Source: an uncultured Lachnospiraceae bacterium
Lineage (GTDB): Bacteria; Bacillota; Clostridia; Lachnospirales; Lachnospiraceae
Direction: 5' to 3'
Length of the DNA: 64,000 bases
NCBI GenBank assembly: GCA_947625135.1
Contig: CANQNE010000010.1
Coordinates: 1-64,000, forward strand
The position numbers and the translations under genes were made by a program. The first letter of the stretch is position 1; each line of letters starts with the position of its first letter. The notes below the pieces were generated by a model, which was not told where the DNA came from, ran no database searches, and saw nothing but the letters and a program-made list of their open reading frames with translations. Positions 11,105-20,600 of this stretch are shown piece by piece.

Positions 11105-11947
11105 ATGAGGGAACTGTCTACAGAGCTTATTACAAAAACCATAAAGGAAATGTGCATAGAAGCCAACCATGTACTGTCAGAGGACATGAAGCAAACATTT
11201 TCCGCCGCTGTCAGAGAGGAGCAGGCGCCTCTCGGACGTCAGATACTGCAGCAGTTGATAGAAAATATGGATATTGCCCAAACAGAACAGATCCCTATCT
11301 GTCAGGACACGGGAATGGCTGTGATTTTTCTGGAGATCGGTCAGGATGTGCATATTACAGGTGGATCTCTCCGGGATGCTGTAAATGAAGGCGTGCGGCA
11401 GGGATATCAGGAGGGATATCTGAGAAAATCCGTTGTTGCAGATCCTATCATCCGGGAAAATACAAAGGACAATACGCCGGCGGTCATTCATTATGAGATC
11501 ACAGAGGGAGATCAGGTTTCCATTACCGTTGCGCCAAAGGGATTTGGAAGTGAAAATATGAGCCGGGTCTTTATGCTGAAGCCGGCGGACGGAATAGAGG
11601 GTGTGAAACAGGCGATCCTGACTGCGGTGCAGGATGCAGGCCCCAATGCCTGTCCTCCCATGGTTGTGGGAGTAGGGATTGGCGGCACATTTGAAAAATG
11701 CGCCATTCTTGCAAAAAAAGCCCTTGTCAGAAAAGCGGGAGAACATTCTGAAATTCCTTATGTAAAGGAATTGGAAGAAGAAATGCTGGAAAAGATCAAC
11801 GAAACCGGGATCGGCCCTGCCGGGCTGGGAGGAGGAATCACCGCTTTTGCGGTAAATATCAATACCTATCCCACCCATATTGCGGGACTGCCGGTAGCGG
11901 TCAATATCTGCTGTCATGTGAACCGGCATGTAACAAGGGTTCTGTAA
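11105..11947 (+). CDS. Class I fumarate hydratase, alpha subunit
   Basis: Iron-sulphur subunit of the two-subunit class I fumarase or L(+)-tartrate dehydratase family; interconverts fumarate and malate. Three cysteines suited to ligate a [4Fe-4S] cluster are visible: C66 in PICQDTG, one in NACPPMVVGVG near 188, and one in NICCHVNRH near 274. Length (280 aa) is normal. The beta subunit follows after 36 nt. Tartrate dehydratase cannot be excluded from sequence alone, but fumarase is usual in this lineage. Confidence 0.9.
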   Translation: MRELSTELITKTIKEMCIEANHVLSEDMKQTFSAAVREEQAPLGRQILQQLIENMDIAQTEQIPICQDTGMAVIFLEIGQDVHITGGSLRDAVNEGVRQGYQEGYLRKSVVADPIIRENTKDNTPAVIHYEITEGDQVSITVAPKGFGSENMSRVFMLKPADGIEGVKQAILTAVQDAGPNACPPMVVGVGIGGTFEKCAILAKKALVRKAGEHSEIPYVKELEEEMLEKINETGIGPAGLGGGITAFAVNINTYPTHIAGLPVAVNICCHVNRHVTRVL

Positions 11948-11983
11948 TGGATTGAACTGTAAGAGAGAAAGGATCTGTCATAG

Positions 11984-12544
11984 ATGGAAAGACATATCAG
12001 CGTACCTTTTGGAGAGGAGACAGCCTGTTCCCTGAAAGCGGGAGATTATGTATATCTGACAGGGACCCTGTATACTGCCAGGGACGCCGCTCACAAGCGG
12101 ATGCAGGAGGCGCTGGACAAAAAGGAACCGCTCCCCTTAGATCTTAAGGGAAATGTGATTTATTATATGGGGCCTTCCCCCGCCAGAAAGGGAAAAGTGA
12201 TCGGTTCCGCCGGGCCCACCACTGCCAGCAGGATGGACAAATACACGCCGGCACTGTTGGATCTGGGACTGCGGGGCATGATAGGAAAGGGCAAAAGAAG
12301 CAAAGAAGTACTGGACGCGGCAGTGAGAAATAAAAGCATTTATTTTGCCGCGGTTGGAGGCGCGGGAGCGCTGCTCTCCAAGTGTATCCGTTCCGCTCAG
12401 GTGATCGCTTATGAAGATCTGGGCACAGAAGCGATCCGAAAGCTGGAGGTTGTAGATTTTCCGGTGATCGTGGCGGCGGACACAAACGGCAATAATCTAT
12501 ACGAGACAGCGGTTTCTGATTATCTGAACAACAGACAGAAATAA
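11984..12544 (+). CDS. Class I fumarate hydratase, beta subunit
   Basis: Partner of the upstream alpha subunit; supplies the swivelling C-terminal domain that completes the active site. The 186-residue protein has the family's LKAGDYVYLTGTLYTARDAAHKR, YYMGPSPA, GSAGPTTASRMD and MIGKGKRSKEV blocks. Its separation from the alpha subunit is normal in Clostridia and archaea; enterobacterial enzymes fuse the two. Confidence 0.9.
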   Translation: MERHISVPFGEETACSLKAGDYVYLTGTLYTARDAAHKRMQEALDKKEPLPLDLKGNVIYYMGPSPARKGKVIGSAGPTTASRMDKYTPALLDLGLRGMIGKGKRSKEVLDAAVRNKSIYFAAVGGAGALLSKCIRSAQVIAYEDLGTEAIRKLEVVDFPVIVAADTNGNNLYETAVSDYLNNRQK

Positions 12545-12568
12545 AAAAAGTTTTGAATGGAGATTGTT

Positions 12569-13282
12569 ATGAAACGGATTCTTATGATGATATTCAGAAA
12601 TCTTTTTTTGTTTCCCGGTTATTATTTTAAAATGATCTATTACGCGTATTCTAAAAAGGCTTCGGAAATAGATAAGTACCGGCACATGAAAAAAATTGTG
12701 AAACGGGCCAACAAAGGCGGAAACGTAATCATTGAATGTTACGGAAAGGAAAATATCCCGAAAAAAGACGGCTTTATTATGTTTCCAAATCATCAGGGCA
12801 TGTATGATGTGCTGGCAATTATTGATACGCTGGATCATCCTTTGTCCGTGGTGATCAAAAAGGAATTGAAGAACATTCCGATGCTGAAATGGGTATTTCG
12901 GGCTATGGGCGCCTTAGATATGGACAGAGAAGATGTACGCCAGTCCATGAAAGTAATTTTAGAGGTGGCAAAGCAGGTTTCCGCAGGCCGTAATTATGTG
13001 ATCTTTCCGGAAGGTACCCGCTCAAAATGCGGTAATCAGGTAGGACAGTTCAAGGGAGGCAGCTTCAAGAGCGCAACAAAGGCAAAATGTCCCATTGTGC
13101 CAGTGGCTTTGGTGGATTCTTACAAGCCCTTTGATACCAATACCATTTCCAAAGTAAGTATGAAGATCTGTTATCTGAAGCCCATAGAATATGAGGAATA
13201 CAAGGATATGACAACAACCGACATTTCAGAGTTGGTAAGAGGACAAATCGTCGAAAAAATTAAGGAAATGGAAAACAAATAG
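12569..13282 (+). CDS. plsC: 1-acyl-sn-glycerol-3-phosphate acyltransferase (PlsC type)
   Basis: Acylates lysophosphatidic acid at sn-2 in phospholipid synthesis at the inner membrane face. Catalytic NHQGMYD (HX4D) lies near residues 73-79, and FPEGTRS with a following substrate block near 146-152. An N-terminal hydrophobic stretch could anchor it. I take ATG 12569 (237 aa) because GGAG at 12559-12562 is 6 nt upstream; the ATG at 12557 overlaps that site. It is the last gene of the run from dnaA and is followed by the tRNA-Ser promoter. Confidence 0.88.
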   Translation: MKRILMMIFRNLFLFPGYYFKMIYYAYSKKASEIDKYRHMKKIVKRANKGGNVIIECYGKENIPKKDGFIMFPNHQGMYDVLAIIDTLDHPLSVVIKKELKNIPMLKWVFRAMGALDMDREDVRQSMKVILEVAKQVSAGRNYVIFPEGTRSKCGNQVGQFKGGSFKSATKAKCPIVPVALVDSYKPFDTNTISKVSMKICYLKPIEYEEYKDMTTTDISELVRGQIVEKIKEMENK

Positions 13283-13285
13283 GCA

Positions 13286-13314
13286 TTGACAAATAAGGAC
13301 TGTTTTAGTATAAT
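13286..13314 (+). promoter_or_regulatory. Consensus promoter of tRNA-Ser
   Basis: TTGACA (13286-13291), 17 nt, TATAAT (13309-13314). This is a perfect sigma-A match 50 nt before the mature tRNA. Confidence 0.9.
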
Positions 13315-13363
13315 AAATTTTGCGTCAAACGCAGGAAAAGTTTATATGGTTTTATGAACTTCA

Positions 13364-13451
13364 GGAGAAATACTCAAGTGGCTGAAGAGGCGCCCCTGCT
13401 AAGGGTGTAGGTCGTTTACGCGGCGCGAGGGTTCAAATCCCTCTTTCTCCG
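13364..13451 (+). tRNA. tRNA-Ser (anticodon GCT)
   Basis: An 88-nt class II tRNA. The acceptor stem pairs GGAGAAA with TTTCTCC, with discriminator G. The anticodon arm is CCCCTGCTAAGGG with GCT (reads AGC/AGU). A long variable arm follows, then GGTTCAAATCC in the T arm. CCA is not encoded. Confidence 0.95.
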
Positions 13452-13453
13452 TA

Positions 13454-13499
13454 ATGAAAATAAGGCGGAATAACTCATGTTATTCCGCCTTATTTTCAT
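13454..13499. terminator. Bidirectional terminator after tRNA-Ser
   Basis: A perfect 21-bp inverted repeat with a 4-nt loop. The core GGCGGAATAAC/GTTATTCCGCC is flanked by A-rich and T-rich arms, so it can terminate tRNA-Ser on plus and the recombinase-like gene on minus. Confidence 0.92.
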
Positions 13500-13566
13500 G
13501 GATAGAAGAACTTAAAAGACCTGCCGCAAAAAGCGTGTCTGCAGGGAAATAAAAGCGCAGCCGGCG

Positions 13567-14316
13567 TCAATAGCCGGAATTTTGTTCGCTGTTATAATTC
13601 TGGATCAATTCCTCCAGTTCATTTAAAAGGGTATCTACCCTGCCGTAAAAGGCGTCGCTGTTGGCGGGATTGTCAATTTCCACCGTAATGTTATTCAGTA
13701 CTTCCACGAGAGAGTGGATCCGCTTCTTTCCGTTGTTGTCCTTATAGAGAAGACGGCGGCAGCGCTCATTTTCGCTGGCAGTCATTTTCTTGAATACAAT
13801 GGATACATTGGGTTTTTCTCCTATGTAGCGGTATGTGATGGAAGGAGAAGCATGGTTGAAAAGATTCTGCAGATAGTAAATATCTCCGGTTTCTTTGTAA
13901 TATTTCCACGCAAAGGTTTTGCGCATGGTCTGCGCGCCGATGGAGCTTAATCCCACATCTTTGCCCGCCGTGCGGTATACACGATATACCTGCTCTCTGG
14001 AAAGGGGAGAATCAGAACCGGCAAAACCGGTGATCACGTAAGAGTCCGCAGGCTTATCCTTTGTGAAATCCCGGATCAGCTTCTGCAGTTCCTCCGGGAT
14101 CTGGAATGTGGTGGTCATTCCCTTGGTGCCGATGGAAACGGTCAGTTCTTTTTTATCCAGAATATCTTTTACCTTCAGTTTCAGAATATCCTGCAGCTGC
14201 ATGCCGGTACCCACGCCGATCTCAAACATGATATAATATTTCTGGTCAATCTCCTTCAGCCGGTTTTTAAAATCCTGCAATGTTCTTTCATCTTTGATTG
14301 GCGCTACCCAATTCAT
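13567..14316 (-). CDS. Tyrosine-recombinase-fold protein with degenerate active site
   Basis: A 249-residue protein resembling the short phage-type tyrosine integrases that lack an arm-binding domain. The catalytic core spans about 1-170. Retained: K65 (beta hairpin), R132 in TMRKTF, H155 in LFNHASPSIT and nucleophile Y164 in TYRYIG. Lost: the first catalytic arginine (TGMQ, Q40) and the HxxR histidine (Q129). Residues 190-249 are an extra acidic, coiled-coil-like tail. AGGAGGATGACTT precedes the ATG. It converges on tRNA-Ser but no other phage gene is near. It may be a domesticated DNA-binding protein; function unknown. Confidence 0.75.
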   Translation of the reverse strand: MNWVAPIKDERTLQDFKNRLKEIDQKYYIMFEIGVGTGMQLQDILKLKVKDILDKKELTVSIGTKGMTTTFQIPEELQKLIRDFTKDKPADSYVITGFAGSDSPLSREQVYRVYRTAGKDVGLSSIGAQTMRKTFAWKYYKETGDIYYLQNLFNHASPSITYRYIGEKPNVSIVFKKMTASENERCRRLLYKDNNGKKRIHSLVEVLNNITVEIDNPANSDAFYGRVDTLLNELEELIQNYNSEQNSGY

Positions 14317-14401
14317 AAGTCATCCTCCTATTCTAAAACCAATACCAACAATATGGGCACTTAATATACTAAATATATTATCATATATTGAAGGCTTCTG
14401 T

Positions 14402-15367
14402 CTACATAGTAATTGATTTTTTTTGATTTCTCCTAAGCCGCCGTTTTTTGCGAAGAAGCTCCTGTTTTTGTTTAATGAGGTTTGCCTCTTCCGCTGTAAC
14501 CAGCTTCAGGATCTTAATGGCAAAATATTTGTTGGCTTCGGACTGCTTGATGGTGATTTTTCCTTTCATCCAGCCATGGTTTTCACAATAGCACTGACAA
14601 AAATAATGTCGGTTGTTGGAGCTGAACCAGCGGATCTTTTTTCTGGCCGGCCGGCCGCAGAGATAACAGCGGGTGCTTGTCACTTCTTTGTCGGACAGGA
14701 CCTTTTCTCTTGTGTCAAATTCTCTGGAAATATATTTGGAATAAGTTCCGAATACGGCATAGATTTCCTCTTTCCGGTTCCGGGGAGGAAGATAACAGTC
14801 AATGGAATAATTGCTGCGGATCAGGGCGGTTTCCAGCCGCAGAAGGACCAGGGCCGCATACCGGGCGTCACAGAGCGCATTGTGGAAGGGTTCCGTTTTT
14901 TGAATAGAAAGATAGTCCGTCGCATACTCTAAGGTTCTCGGTATTTTTCGATCCTCAAAGGCAATGCCGAACAATTTCTGGATATCATAATACAAAAAAG
15001 GTCTGGGAAAAGAAATAGGGATCTGAAAATACTGCATATTCCGCTGCAGCTCCGGCAAATCCATGGTGCCCCAAGTGCAAAAATAAAAATCTTCACCGCA
15101 CCAGTCCAGAAATTCTCTGACTGCGTCTGGGAAGGACAGACCAGCCCGGAAATCTTCTATGGTCCTGTTCAATACCCGGCAGATCTGATGGTGGAGCTTT
15201 TTATAAACGGCGGGTGCGATCAGTTTATGAAATTGGTCAACGAACTGTTTTTGTTCGTTCAGTTTGACAGCCCCGATCTCGATAATCTCAAAAGGCAGTC
15301 CCGGAACCTCTCCCTTTTTTCCTGCGGGACTTTGGTTCCATTCCAGATCCAAAATAATATAGTGCAT
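14402..15367 (-). CDS. DEDDh 3'-5' exonuclease with C-terminal zinc-ribbon-like region
   Basis: KapD/ERI-1-like exonuclease, probably acting on RNA. Exonuclease motifs in 321 residues: I, LDLEWN (D7, E9); II, the Asp of WGTMDLPEL near 102; III, HNALCDA near 163. After residue 225 comes a second region with CYLCGRP and CQCYCENHG, four or more cysteines able to bind zinc, and a highly basic C-terminus. The pairing with a zinc module is unlike the single-domain KapD. AGGAAAAAAAT precedes the ATG. It is 14 nt downstream of the ATPase D gene and may be part of that transcript. Confidence 0.8.
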   Translation of the reverse strand: MHYIILDLEWNQSPAGKKGEVPGLPFEIIEIGAVKLNEQKQFVDQFHKLIAPAVYKKLHHQICRVLNRTIEDFRAGLSFPDAVREFLDWCGEDFYFCTWGTMDLPELQRNMQYFQIPISFPRPFLYYDIQKLFGIAFEDRKIPRTLEYATDYLSIQKTEPFHNALCDARYAALVLLRLETALIRSNYSIDCYLPPRNRKEEIYAVFGTYSKYISREFDTREKVLSDKEVTSTRCYLCGRPARKKIRWFSSNNRHYFCQCYCENHGWMKGKITIKQSEANKYFAIKILKLVTAEEANLIKQKQELLRKKRRLRRNQKKSITM

Positions 15368-15381
15368 ATTTTTTTCCTAAA

Positions 15382-16017
15382 TCAGTTTGTGTTTTTCTTT
15401 TTAGTCTGTTGCCTTTTTATGACTTTTAATCTTGTAAAATCTTCCCGCTCTTTTTCTTCCAAAGCGTTGGCAATGGTGCCGACAAGCTCCGTGTAATGGG
15501 GGATCGTAATGTTTTTCAGTGCATTGGCCCGTTTTTGGGTTTTGCTGATGCTGGAGGCCAGCCGGTAAGCGGAATTTTCTACCATAGACAGCTTGATGGA
15601 CAGCTGTTTTACTTTTTCAAAACAAAGATAAGCCCGATCTAAGGAAGGGCTGGTGTCATAGAAGGAATATGGAGGCTTCTGGGATTGCCGGCCCTCATAC
15701 TGGACAAGGGGAATTTCCGTCCCCATGATACTCCGGGTTTTGATGGTAATATTGTCATCCTCCGGGATCGTGGCGGCAATAGCCTGTACTTTATGGATGC
15801 CCATACGGATATTTGCCCGCTGGAGGGCCTGATAGGCGTCGGTAAAGGTGGCGTCGATCTCCGACTGCAGATCCTTTGCCTGCTCGATAAGATCCATCAG
15901 CTCCCGAATGAGAATATTTCTTTTTTTATCCATCAGTTCATAACCCTGACTGGCAAGCGCAAGGGCATTTTTGGCAAGAATCAGATTTCCTTTTGTGGGA
16001 AAAGTGTTCGGATCCAT
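15382..16017 (-). CDS. V-type ATPase subunit D
   Basis: Central rotor shaft of the V1 sector, transmitting torque between the A3B3 head and the membrane ring. The 211-residue protein is mostly long helices: an N-terminal helix with LILAKNALALASQGYELMDKKRNIL and a C-terminal helix near 150-205, the expected antiparallel coiled coil. Last of nine ATPase genes in order G/H-C-I-K-F-E-A-B-D. AAGGATGTGAATTT precedes the ATG. Confidence 0.92.
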   Translation of the reverse strand: MDPNTFPTKGNLILAKNALALASQGYELMDKKRNILIRELMDLIEQAKDLQSEIDATFTDAYQALQRANIRMGIHKVQAIAATIPEDDNITIKTRSIMGTEIPLVQYEGRQSQKPPYSFYDTSPSLDRAYLCFEKVKQLSIKLSMVENSAYRLASSISKTQKRANALKNITIPHYTELVGTIANALEEKEREDFTRLKVIKRQQTKKKNTN

Positions 16018-16029
16018 AAATTCACATCC

Positions 16030-17418
16030 TTATTTTTGTGATGAATCGTCAGGATAATATTCATCCAGAATCTTAGTGTCTACCCGGTCCAGTTCCGCCT
16101 TCGGAAGCATGGAAAGCAGCTGCCATCCAATATCCAGCGTGGTTTCAATAGACCGGTTTTCTGTCTCCGTCTGCTTTAAATACTGTTGTTCAAAAGCCTT
16201 TCCGAATTCCAGATATTTTTTATCAATGTCCGACAGTTCATCTTCCCCGATCACACTTGCCAGCGCTCTCGCCTCGCCCACCTTTGCATAGCAGGAAAAC
16301 AGCTGATTGGCGAGATCCTGATGATCTTTTCTGGTAAAGCCCTCGCCGATACCATCCTTCATCAGACGGGAAAGGGAGGGAAGAATACTGATCGGCGGAT
16401 AAATGGACTGTCCGTGGAGGGAACGATCCAGCACGATCTGTCCCTCTGTGATATAGCCGGTCAGGTCGGGAATGGGATGGGTAATATCATCATTTGGCAT
16501 AGTCAGAATGGGGATCTGGGTAACGGAGCCCTCTGAACCGTGAATGATGCCCGCCCGCTCATAAATCGTGGCAAATTCGCTGTATAAATATCCGGGAAAG
16601 CCCTTTCGGGAAGGGATCTCACCTTTGGAAGAGGAAACCTCACGAAGCGCTTCCGCAAAGGAAGTCATATCTGTCAGGATCACAAGAATGTGCATATTTT
16701 TTTCAAATGCCAGATATTCCGCCGCGGTCAGGGCTACTTTTGGGGTGATGAGACGTTCCACCACAGGGTCGTTTGCAAGATTGAGAAACATTACCACATG
16801 ATCAGATACGCCGCTTTCTTCAAAGGTTCGCTTAAAATAATCCGCCACGTCATGTTTTGCACCCATGGCGGCAAAGACGACGGCAAACTGCTCATTAGAA
16901 TCTGCCCCGAGAGAAGCCTGACGGACAAGCTGGGCCGCCAGCTGATCATGGGGAAGGCCGTTTCCGGAAAAAATAGGAAGTTTTTGACCGCGGATCAGCG
17001 TGGTAAGGCCGTCAATGGCGGAAATGCCCGTGTGGATATAGTTTCGTGGATATTCCCGGGCCACGGGATTCAAAGGCTGGCCGTTGATATTTCTCTTTTC
17101 CTCTGCGTTGACAGGGCCCAGATCATCAATAGGCCGGCCTGCGCCGTCAAAAATACGTCCCAGAATATCCGGTGAAAGGCCTATTTCCATAGGGTGTCCG
17201 GTAAATCGGGTATGCGTGTTTTTCAGGGACATATTGTCTGAGCCTTCAAAAACCTGGATCACGGCCTTGTCTTCATAAACTTCAATGACGCGGCCGAGTT
17301 TTTTTTCTTTTCCGTCCACCGTCAGTTCCACGATTTCGTCAAAAGCCGCGTCCTGAACGCCTTCCAGCACAATGAGCGGGCCGTTGATCTCGCTTAAACC
17401 TAAATATTCTATAGACAT
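16030..17418 (-). CDS. V-type ATPase subunit B
   Basis: Non-catalytic nucleotide-binding subunit of the A3B3 head. In 462 residues it has the family's N-terminal beta barrel ([18 protein letters not shown]), [13 protein letters not shown] in place of a P-loop, and the conserved C-terminal block. I start at ATG 17418 (MSIEYLGL), where homologues begin; an in-frame TTG at 17430 is only one base from the AGGAGGA and is less likely. It is 22 nt after subunit A. Confidence 0.95.
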   Translation of the reverse strand: MSIEYLGLSEINGPLIVLEGVQDAAFDEIVELTVDGKEKKLGRVIEVYEDKAVIQVFEGSDNMSLKNTHTRFTGHPMEIGLSPDILGRIFDGAGRPIDDLGPVNAEEKRNINGQPLNPVAREYPRNYIHTGISAIDGLTTLIRGQKLPIFSGNGLPHDQLAAQLVRQASLGADSNEQFAVVFAAMGAKHDVADYFKRTFEESGVSDHVVMFLNLANDPVVERLITPKVALTAAEYLAFEKNMHILVILTDMTSFAEALREVSSSKGEIPSRKGFPGYLYSEFATIYERAGIIHGSEGSVTQIPILTMPNDDITHPIPDLTGYITEGQIVLDRSLHGQSIYPPISILPSLSRLMKDGIGEGFTRKDHQDLANQLFSCYAKVGEARALASVIGEDELSDIDKKYLEFGKAFEQQYLKQTETENRSIETTLDIGWQLLSMLPKAELDRVDTKILDEYYPDDSSQK

Positions 17419-17440
17419 GATAATCTTCAATCCTCCTATA

Positions 17441-19210
17441 TCAGGCGTTTTGCTTCATGATCTCCTCATAAAAATCATCAATCTCTTTATGATAATTCTC
17501 AAACAGAGAAAGATTATCGTTAGGCACTTCATATTTCATGGAAGTGATCCGGTCAAAAATGCCGGACTCCTTCAGAATACGTACAGGCATACCGAGAGAG
17601 ATCAAGGCTTTGGAACGATTGTATAAATGCAGGATCGTCTCCATCATCCGGTATTGTTTTTCCATAGGTACGCAGGTGTCTTCCGGATGAAATGCGTTCT
17701 GCTGCAAAAAACCGATCCGGATGACTCTGGCGATTTCCAGAACCAGCTTCTGATCGTCCGGAAGTACATCGCTGCCGATCAGCTTTACGATCTCCATCAG
17801 ACTGCTCTCCTGATTCAGCAGGGTCATGATCTGATTGCGGTAGTCTACAAAATTATGGGCCACATTATTGGCATACCAGGGAGAGAGATCTGACAGATAT
17901 TCGCTGTAGCTGGTAAGCCAGTGAATGGCGGGAAAATGTCTTGCGTAAGCCAGTGATTTGTCAAGCCCCCAGAAGCAGCGGACAAAACGCTTTGTATTCT
18001 GGGTCACCGGTTCGGAAAAATCGCCGCCCTGAGGAGACACGGCGCCGATGATAGAGACGCTTCCCTCTGTGCCGTTCAGATTCTGCATTAAGCCTGCCCG
18101 CTCATAAAACTGAGACAGGCGGGAGGCAAGATAGGCGGGGAACCCTTCCTCTGCAGGCATTTCCTCCAGACGGCCGGAAAGCTCCCGCAACGCTTCCGCC
18201 CAGCGGGAAGTGGAATCTGCCATAATGGCCACGTCATAGCCCATATCCCGATAATACTCTGCCAGCGTCACGCCGGTATAAATACTGGCTTCACGAGCCG
18301 CAACAGGCATGTTGGAGGTGTTGGCGATCAAAGCGGTACGATCCATAAGGGGTTTTTTGGTGCGGGGATCGATCAGTTTTGAAAAATCCTCCAACACCTG
18401 GGTCATCTCATTGCCGCGCTCGCCGCAGCCGATGTAAATGATAATGTCCGCGTCCGCCCATTTGGCGATCTGGTGCTGTGTCATAGTCTTGCCCGTGCCG
18501 AAACCGCCGGGAACAGCGGCAGTACCGCCCTTAGCAATAGGAAACAACGTGTCTAAGATCCGCTGCCCGGTAATAAGAGGTTTTGACGCGGGATAGCGGT
18601 TTGCTACAGGACGGGGAACCCGGATCGGCCATTTCTGCGCAAGGCGCAGGGGATATTCTGTGCCGTCGGAAAGCAGTACGGTGGCGATCACGTCCTCAAT
18701 GGTATAATCGCCGTCCGGCTGCACGGAAAGGATCTGTCCTTCCACGCCGGGAGGCACCATAGCTTTATGGACAATGGAAGAAGTTTCCTGTACTTCCGCG
18801 ATGATGCTGCCGCCGGAAACATAATCCTTCTCCTTTATCGTGAGATGGGTCTTCCATTTCTTTTCTGCGTCAAGGGCGTCCAACTGGACGCCGCTGGAAA
18901 TAAAAGCGCCGGATTTCTCCGCAATTCCCTGCAGAGGACGCTGGATCCCGTCGAAGATATTATTCAGAATACCGGGGCCGAGGGTGACGGAAATGGCGTT
19001 TCCCGTGGCGGTAACCACGTCTCCCGGCTTCAGGCCGGTGGTTTCTTCATAAACCTGTATCGTCGTCTGTTCCGTGGTCAGATGGATGACTTCTCCCACC
19101 AGCCGGTTTTCGCCCACATAGACCATCTCGGAAATCTTAAATCCGGTATTGCCCTTCAGATAAACAATGGGTCCGTTGATGCCGAAAATATTACCTGTTT
19201 TCGTTTCCAT
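17441..19210 (-). CDS. V-type ATPase catalytic subunit A
   Basis: Hydrolyses or makes ATP in the V1 head. Walker [10 protein letters not shown] lies near residue 232. Other family marks are the non-homologous insertion (about 110-190), the [10 protein letters not shown] block and [10 protein letters not shown] start at ATG 19210 ([13 protein letters not shown], 589 aa), supported by GAGGTAATCAGA; the frame runs further upstream into subunit E but without a good start. The gene overlaps the end of subunit E by 20 nt. Confidence 0.96.
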   Translation of the reverse strand: METKTGNIFGINGPIVYLKGNTGFKISEMVYVGENRLVGEVIHLTTEQTTIQVYEETTGLKPGDVVTATGNAISVTLGPGILNNIFDGIQRPLQGIAEKSGAFISSGVQLDALDAEKKWKTHLTIKEKDYVSGGSIIAEVQETSSIVHKAMVPPGVEGQILSVQPDGDYTIEDVIATVLLSDGTEYPLRLAQKWPIRVPRPVANRYPASKPLITGQRILDTLFPIAKGGTAAVPGGFGTGKTMTQHQIAKWADADIIIYIGCGERGNEMTQVLEDFSKLIDPRTKKPLMDRTALIANTSNMPVAAREASIYTGVTLAEYYRDMGYDVAIMADSTSRWAEALRELSGRLEEMPAEEGFPAYLASRLSQFYERAGLMQNLNGTEGSVSIIGAVSPQGGDFSEPVTQNTKRFVRCFWGLDKSLAYARHFPAIHWLTSYSEYLSDLSPWYANNVAHNFVDYRNQIMTLLNQESSLMEIVKLIGSDVLPDDQKLVLEIARVIRIGFLQQNAFHPEDTCVPMEKQYRMMETILHLYNRSKALISLGMPVRILKESGIFDRITSMKYEVPNDNLSLFENYHKEIDDFYEEIMKQNA

Positions 19211-19787
19211 TCTGATTACCTCTAAACCTAAAGTTTTCTCGTTCTTCCTTGAGCCTTGTCTCAAAGGAATTGTCAATGAGGATATGCCTGCCGGGGATTA
19301 CCGCCCGGATCCCGCCGAAAAAGGAATACTTACTGATAGAAAGCTGCGTCTGTGTCTGCTCTTCAAGATGATACAGACGGTCAGTGTCGGCAGGATCGAT
19401 ATAGATGGTGATTTCCTCGCCGCGGGCAAAATCTTTTGCCTTTTTGATATGTTTGATCAGCCACTTGTCGTAAGCCGGCGTTTTCATATATTCCTCCAGC
19501 ATATTAGACACGTCGGAAAACAGCCGGTTTTCCAGATCCTTCACATGCTTGGTCATCTCCCGCTTAATCTGCAGCTGTTCTTCATGGAGCTGCTTGTTTG
19601 CATCCAGCGTCAGACGATCCGTCTCCGTCTGGATCCGCAGCTTTGCCTGCCGGTCCTTTTCTGTTTTAAAGTCCGTAAAAATGGTTTCCAGACCTTTTTC
19701 ATATTCGTCAATGATGGCATTGCTTTGTAGTCTGGCGGACTCCATTGCAGCCTTTTGAAAGCGGATCAGTTTTTCTTCCTCTGCCAA
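19191..19787 (-). CDS. V-type ATPase subunit E
   Basis: Peripheral-stalk subunit that pairs with the G/H coiled coil and holds the head still. About 198 residues: a long charged N-terminal helix (about 1-100) and a mixed C-terminal head domain ending near FETRLKEERENFRFRG. I choose the TTG at 19787 (MAEEEKLIRF), because GAGGTG at 19794-19799 is 6 nt upstream; the in-frame GTG at 19796 overlaps that ribosome site. It begins 14 nt after the subunit F stop. Confidence 0.88.
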   Translation of the reverse strand: MAEEEKLIRFQKAAMESARLQSNAIIDEYEKGLETIFTDFKTEKDRQAKLRIQTETDRLTLDANKQLHEEQLQIKREMTKHVKDLENRLFSDVSNMLEEYMKTPAYDKWLIKHIKKAKDFARGEEITIYIDPADTDRLYHLEEQTQTQLSISKYSFFGGIRAVIPGRHILIDNSFETRLKEERENFRFRGNQNGNENR

Positions 19788-19800
19788 TACAATCACCTCA

Positions 19801-20109
19801 TTATAGTTTCAGACCAATGGCTTCGTTTACATAGGATGTGATGAAATCCGGATTCCGGCCGGTGCCGTGACGATCCGGGATTTCAATGATCAGGGGCAGA
19901 GATCGGTTCAGCTTCACATCGTCTATGATATCGGGAAATTCCCTTCCGAATTTTTCAGTCAGCAGGATAATGCCTACCGTGTCATCAGAAACCGCCTTTT
20001 CGAGAGCGTTTCGAAGCTCCTGCCGCTCGTGAACCACCACGCCGTCCACACCCACAAGCTTCATGCCTGTATAGGTATCTATATTGTCGCTGATTAAATA
20101 CATTTTCAT
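19801..20109 (-). CDS. V-type ATPase subunit F
   Basis: Small rotor protein bound to subunit D. About 102 residues with the family start MKMYLISDNIDTYTGMKLVGVDG and an alternating alpha/beta pattern, with ILLTEKFGREFPDII near 55. I prefer ATG 20109 because homologues begin there; ATG 20121 is also in frame and abuts AAAGG. Confidence 0.88.
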   Translation of the reverse strand: MKMYLISDNIDTYTGMKLVGVDGVVVHERQELRNALEKAVSDDTVGIILLTEKFGREFPDIIDDVKLNRSLPLIIEIPDRHGTGRNPDFITSYVNEAIGLKL

Positions 20110-20130
20110 CGATACAGACATCCTTTGCCG

Positions 20131-20574
20131 TTATACGTTACCGAGAATCATGAAGGAAATAATAAGACCATAAAGGGCAACACCCTCTGCAAGACCAACG
20201 AAGATCAGGGACTTACCGAGGATAGAGCCGTCCTCCGAGATGGCGCCCAGCGCGGCGGAAGCAGCGTTGGCAACGGCGATACCGCCGCCGATACAGGACA
20301 TACCTGTGGACAGGGCCGCGCCGATATAAGCAAGCCCGGTGGAAAAGCTGTCTGAAGCAGTCGCGGCAGCTTCACCTGCGGCAGCAGTTTCTGTAGGGCA
20401 TGCAAGCATGGCGATGGTAGCGACCACCAGTGTGCCAAAGAAGAAAAAGACATTGACGCCCAGTGCGGTCTTGTAGCGGCCTTTGCTTTTTTCACCCAGC
20501 AAAAATGCGCCGAAAGGAATGATGATGCTTAAAATCAGCGCTGCAATCAGAGTAATTTTGATCAGTAGTGTCAT
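20131..20574 (-). CDS. V-type ATPase membrane ring subunit K
   Basis: Proteolipid of the ion-translocating ring; 147 residues with four hydrophobic helices. The second hairpin is classic: GAALSTGMSCIGGGIAVANAA then FVGLAEGVALYG with the carboxylate Glu near 131. The first hairpin lacks any membrane carboxylate, and the Gln/Thr ligands known from the Na+ ring of Enterococcus hirae (TQG and AQG motifs) are absent, so protons are more likely than sodium. A long Ala-rich loop (about 62-78) links the hairpins. GGAGGTTTTTATC precedes the ATG. Confidence 0.93.
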   Translation of the reverse strand: MTLLIKITLIAALILSIIIPFGAFLLGEKSKGRYKTALGVNVFFFFGTLVVATIAMLACPTETAAAGEAAATASDSFSTGLAYIGAALSTGMSCIGGGIAVANAASAALGAISEDGSILGKSLIFVGLAEGVALYGLIISFMILGNV

Positions 20575-20600
20575 GATAAAAACCTCCTATTATTAAGTAA

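Noticed and set aside
13364-14316. tRNA-Ser plus adjacent recombinase as a prophage or island integrated at a tRNA
   Set aside because: No direct repeat of the tRNA 3' end was found, no other phage genes are present, GC content is uniform, and the recombinase has lost catalytic residues.
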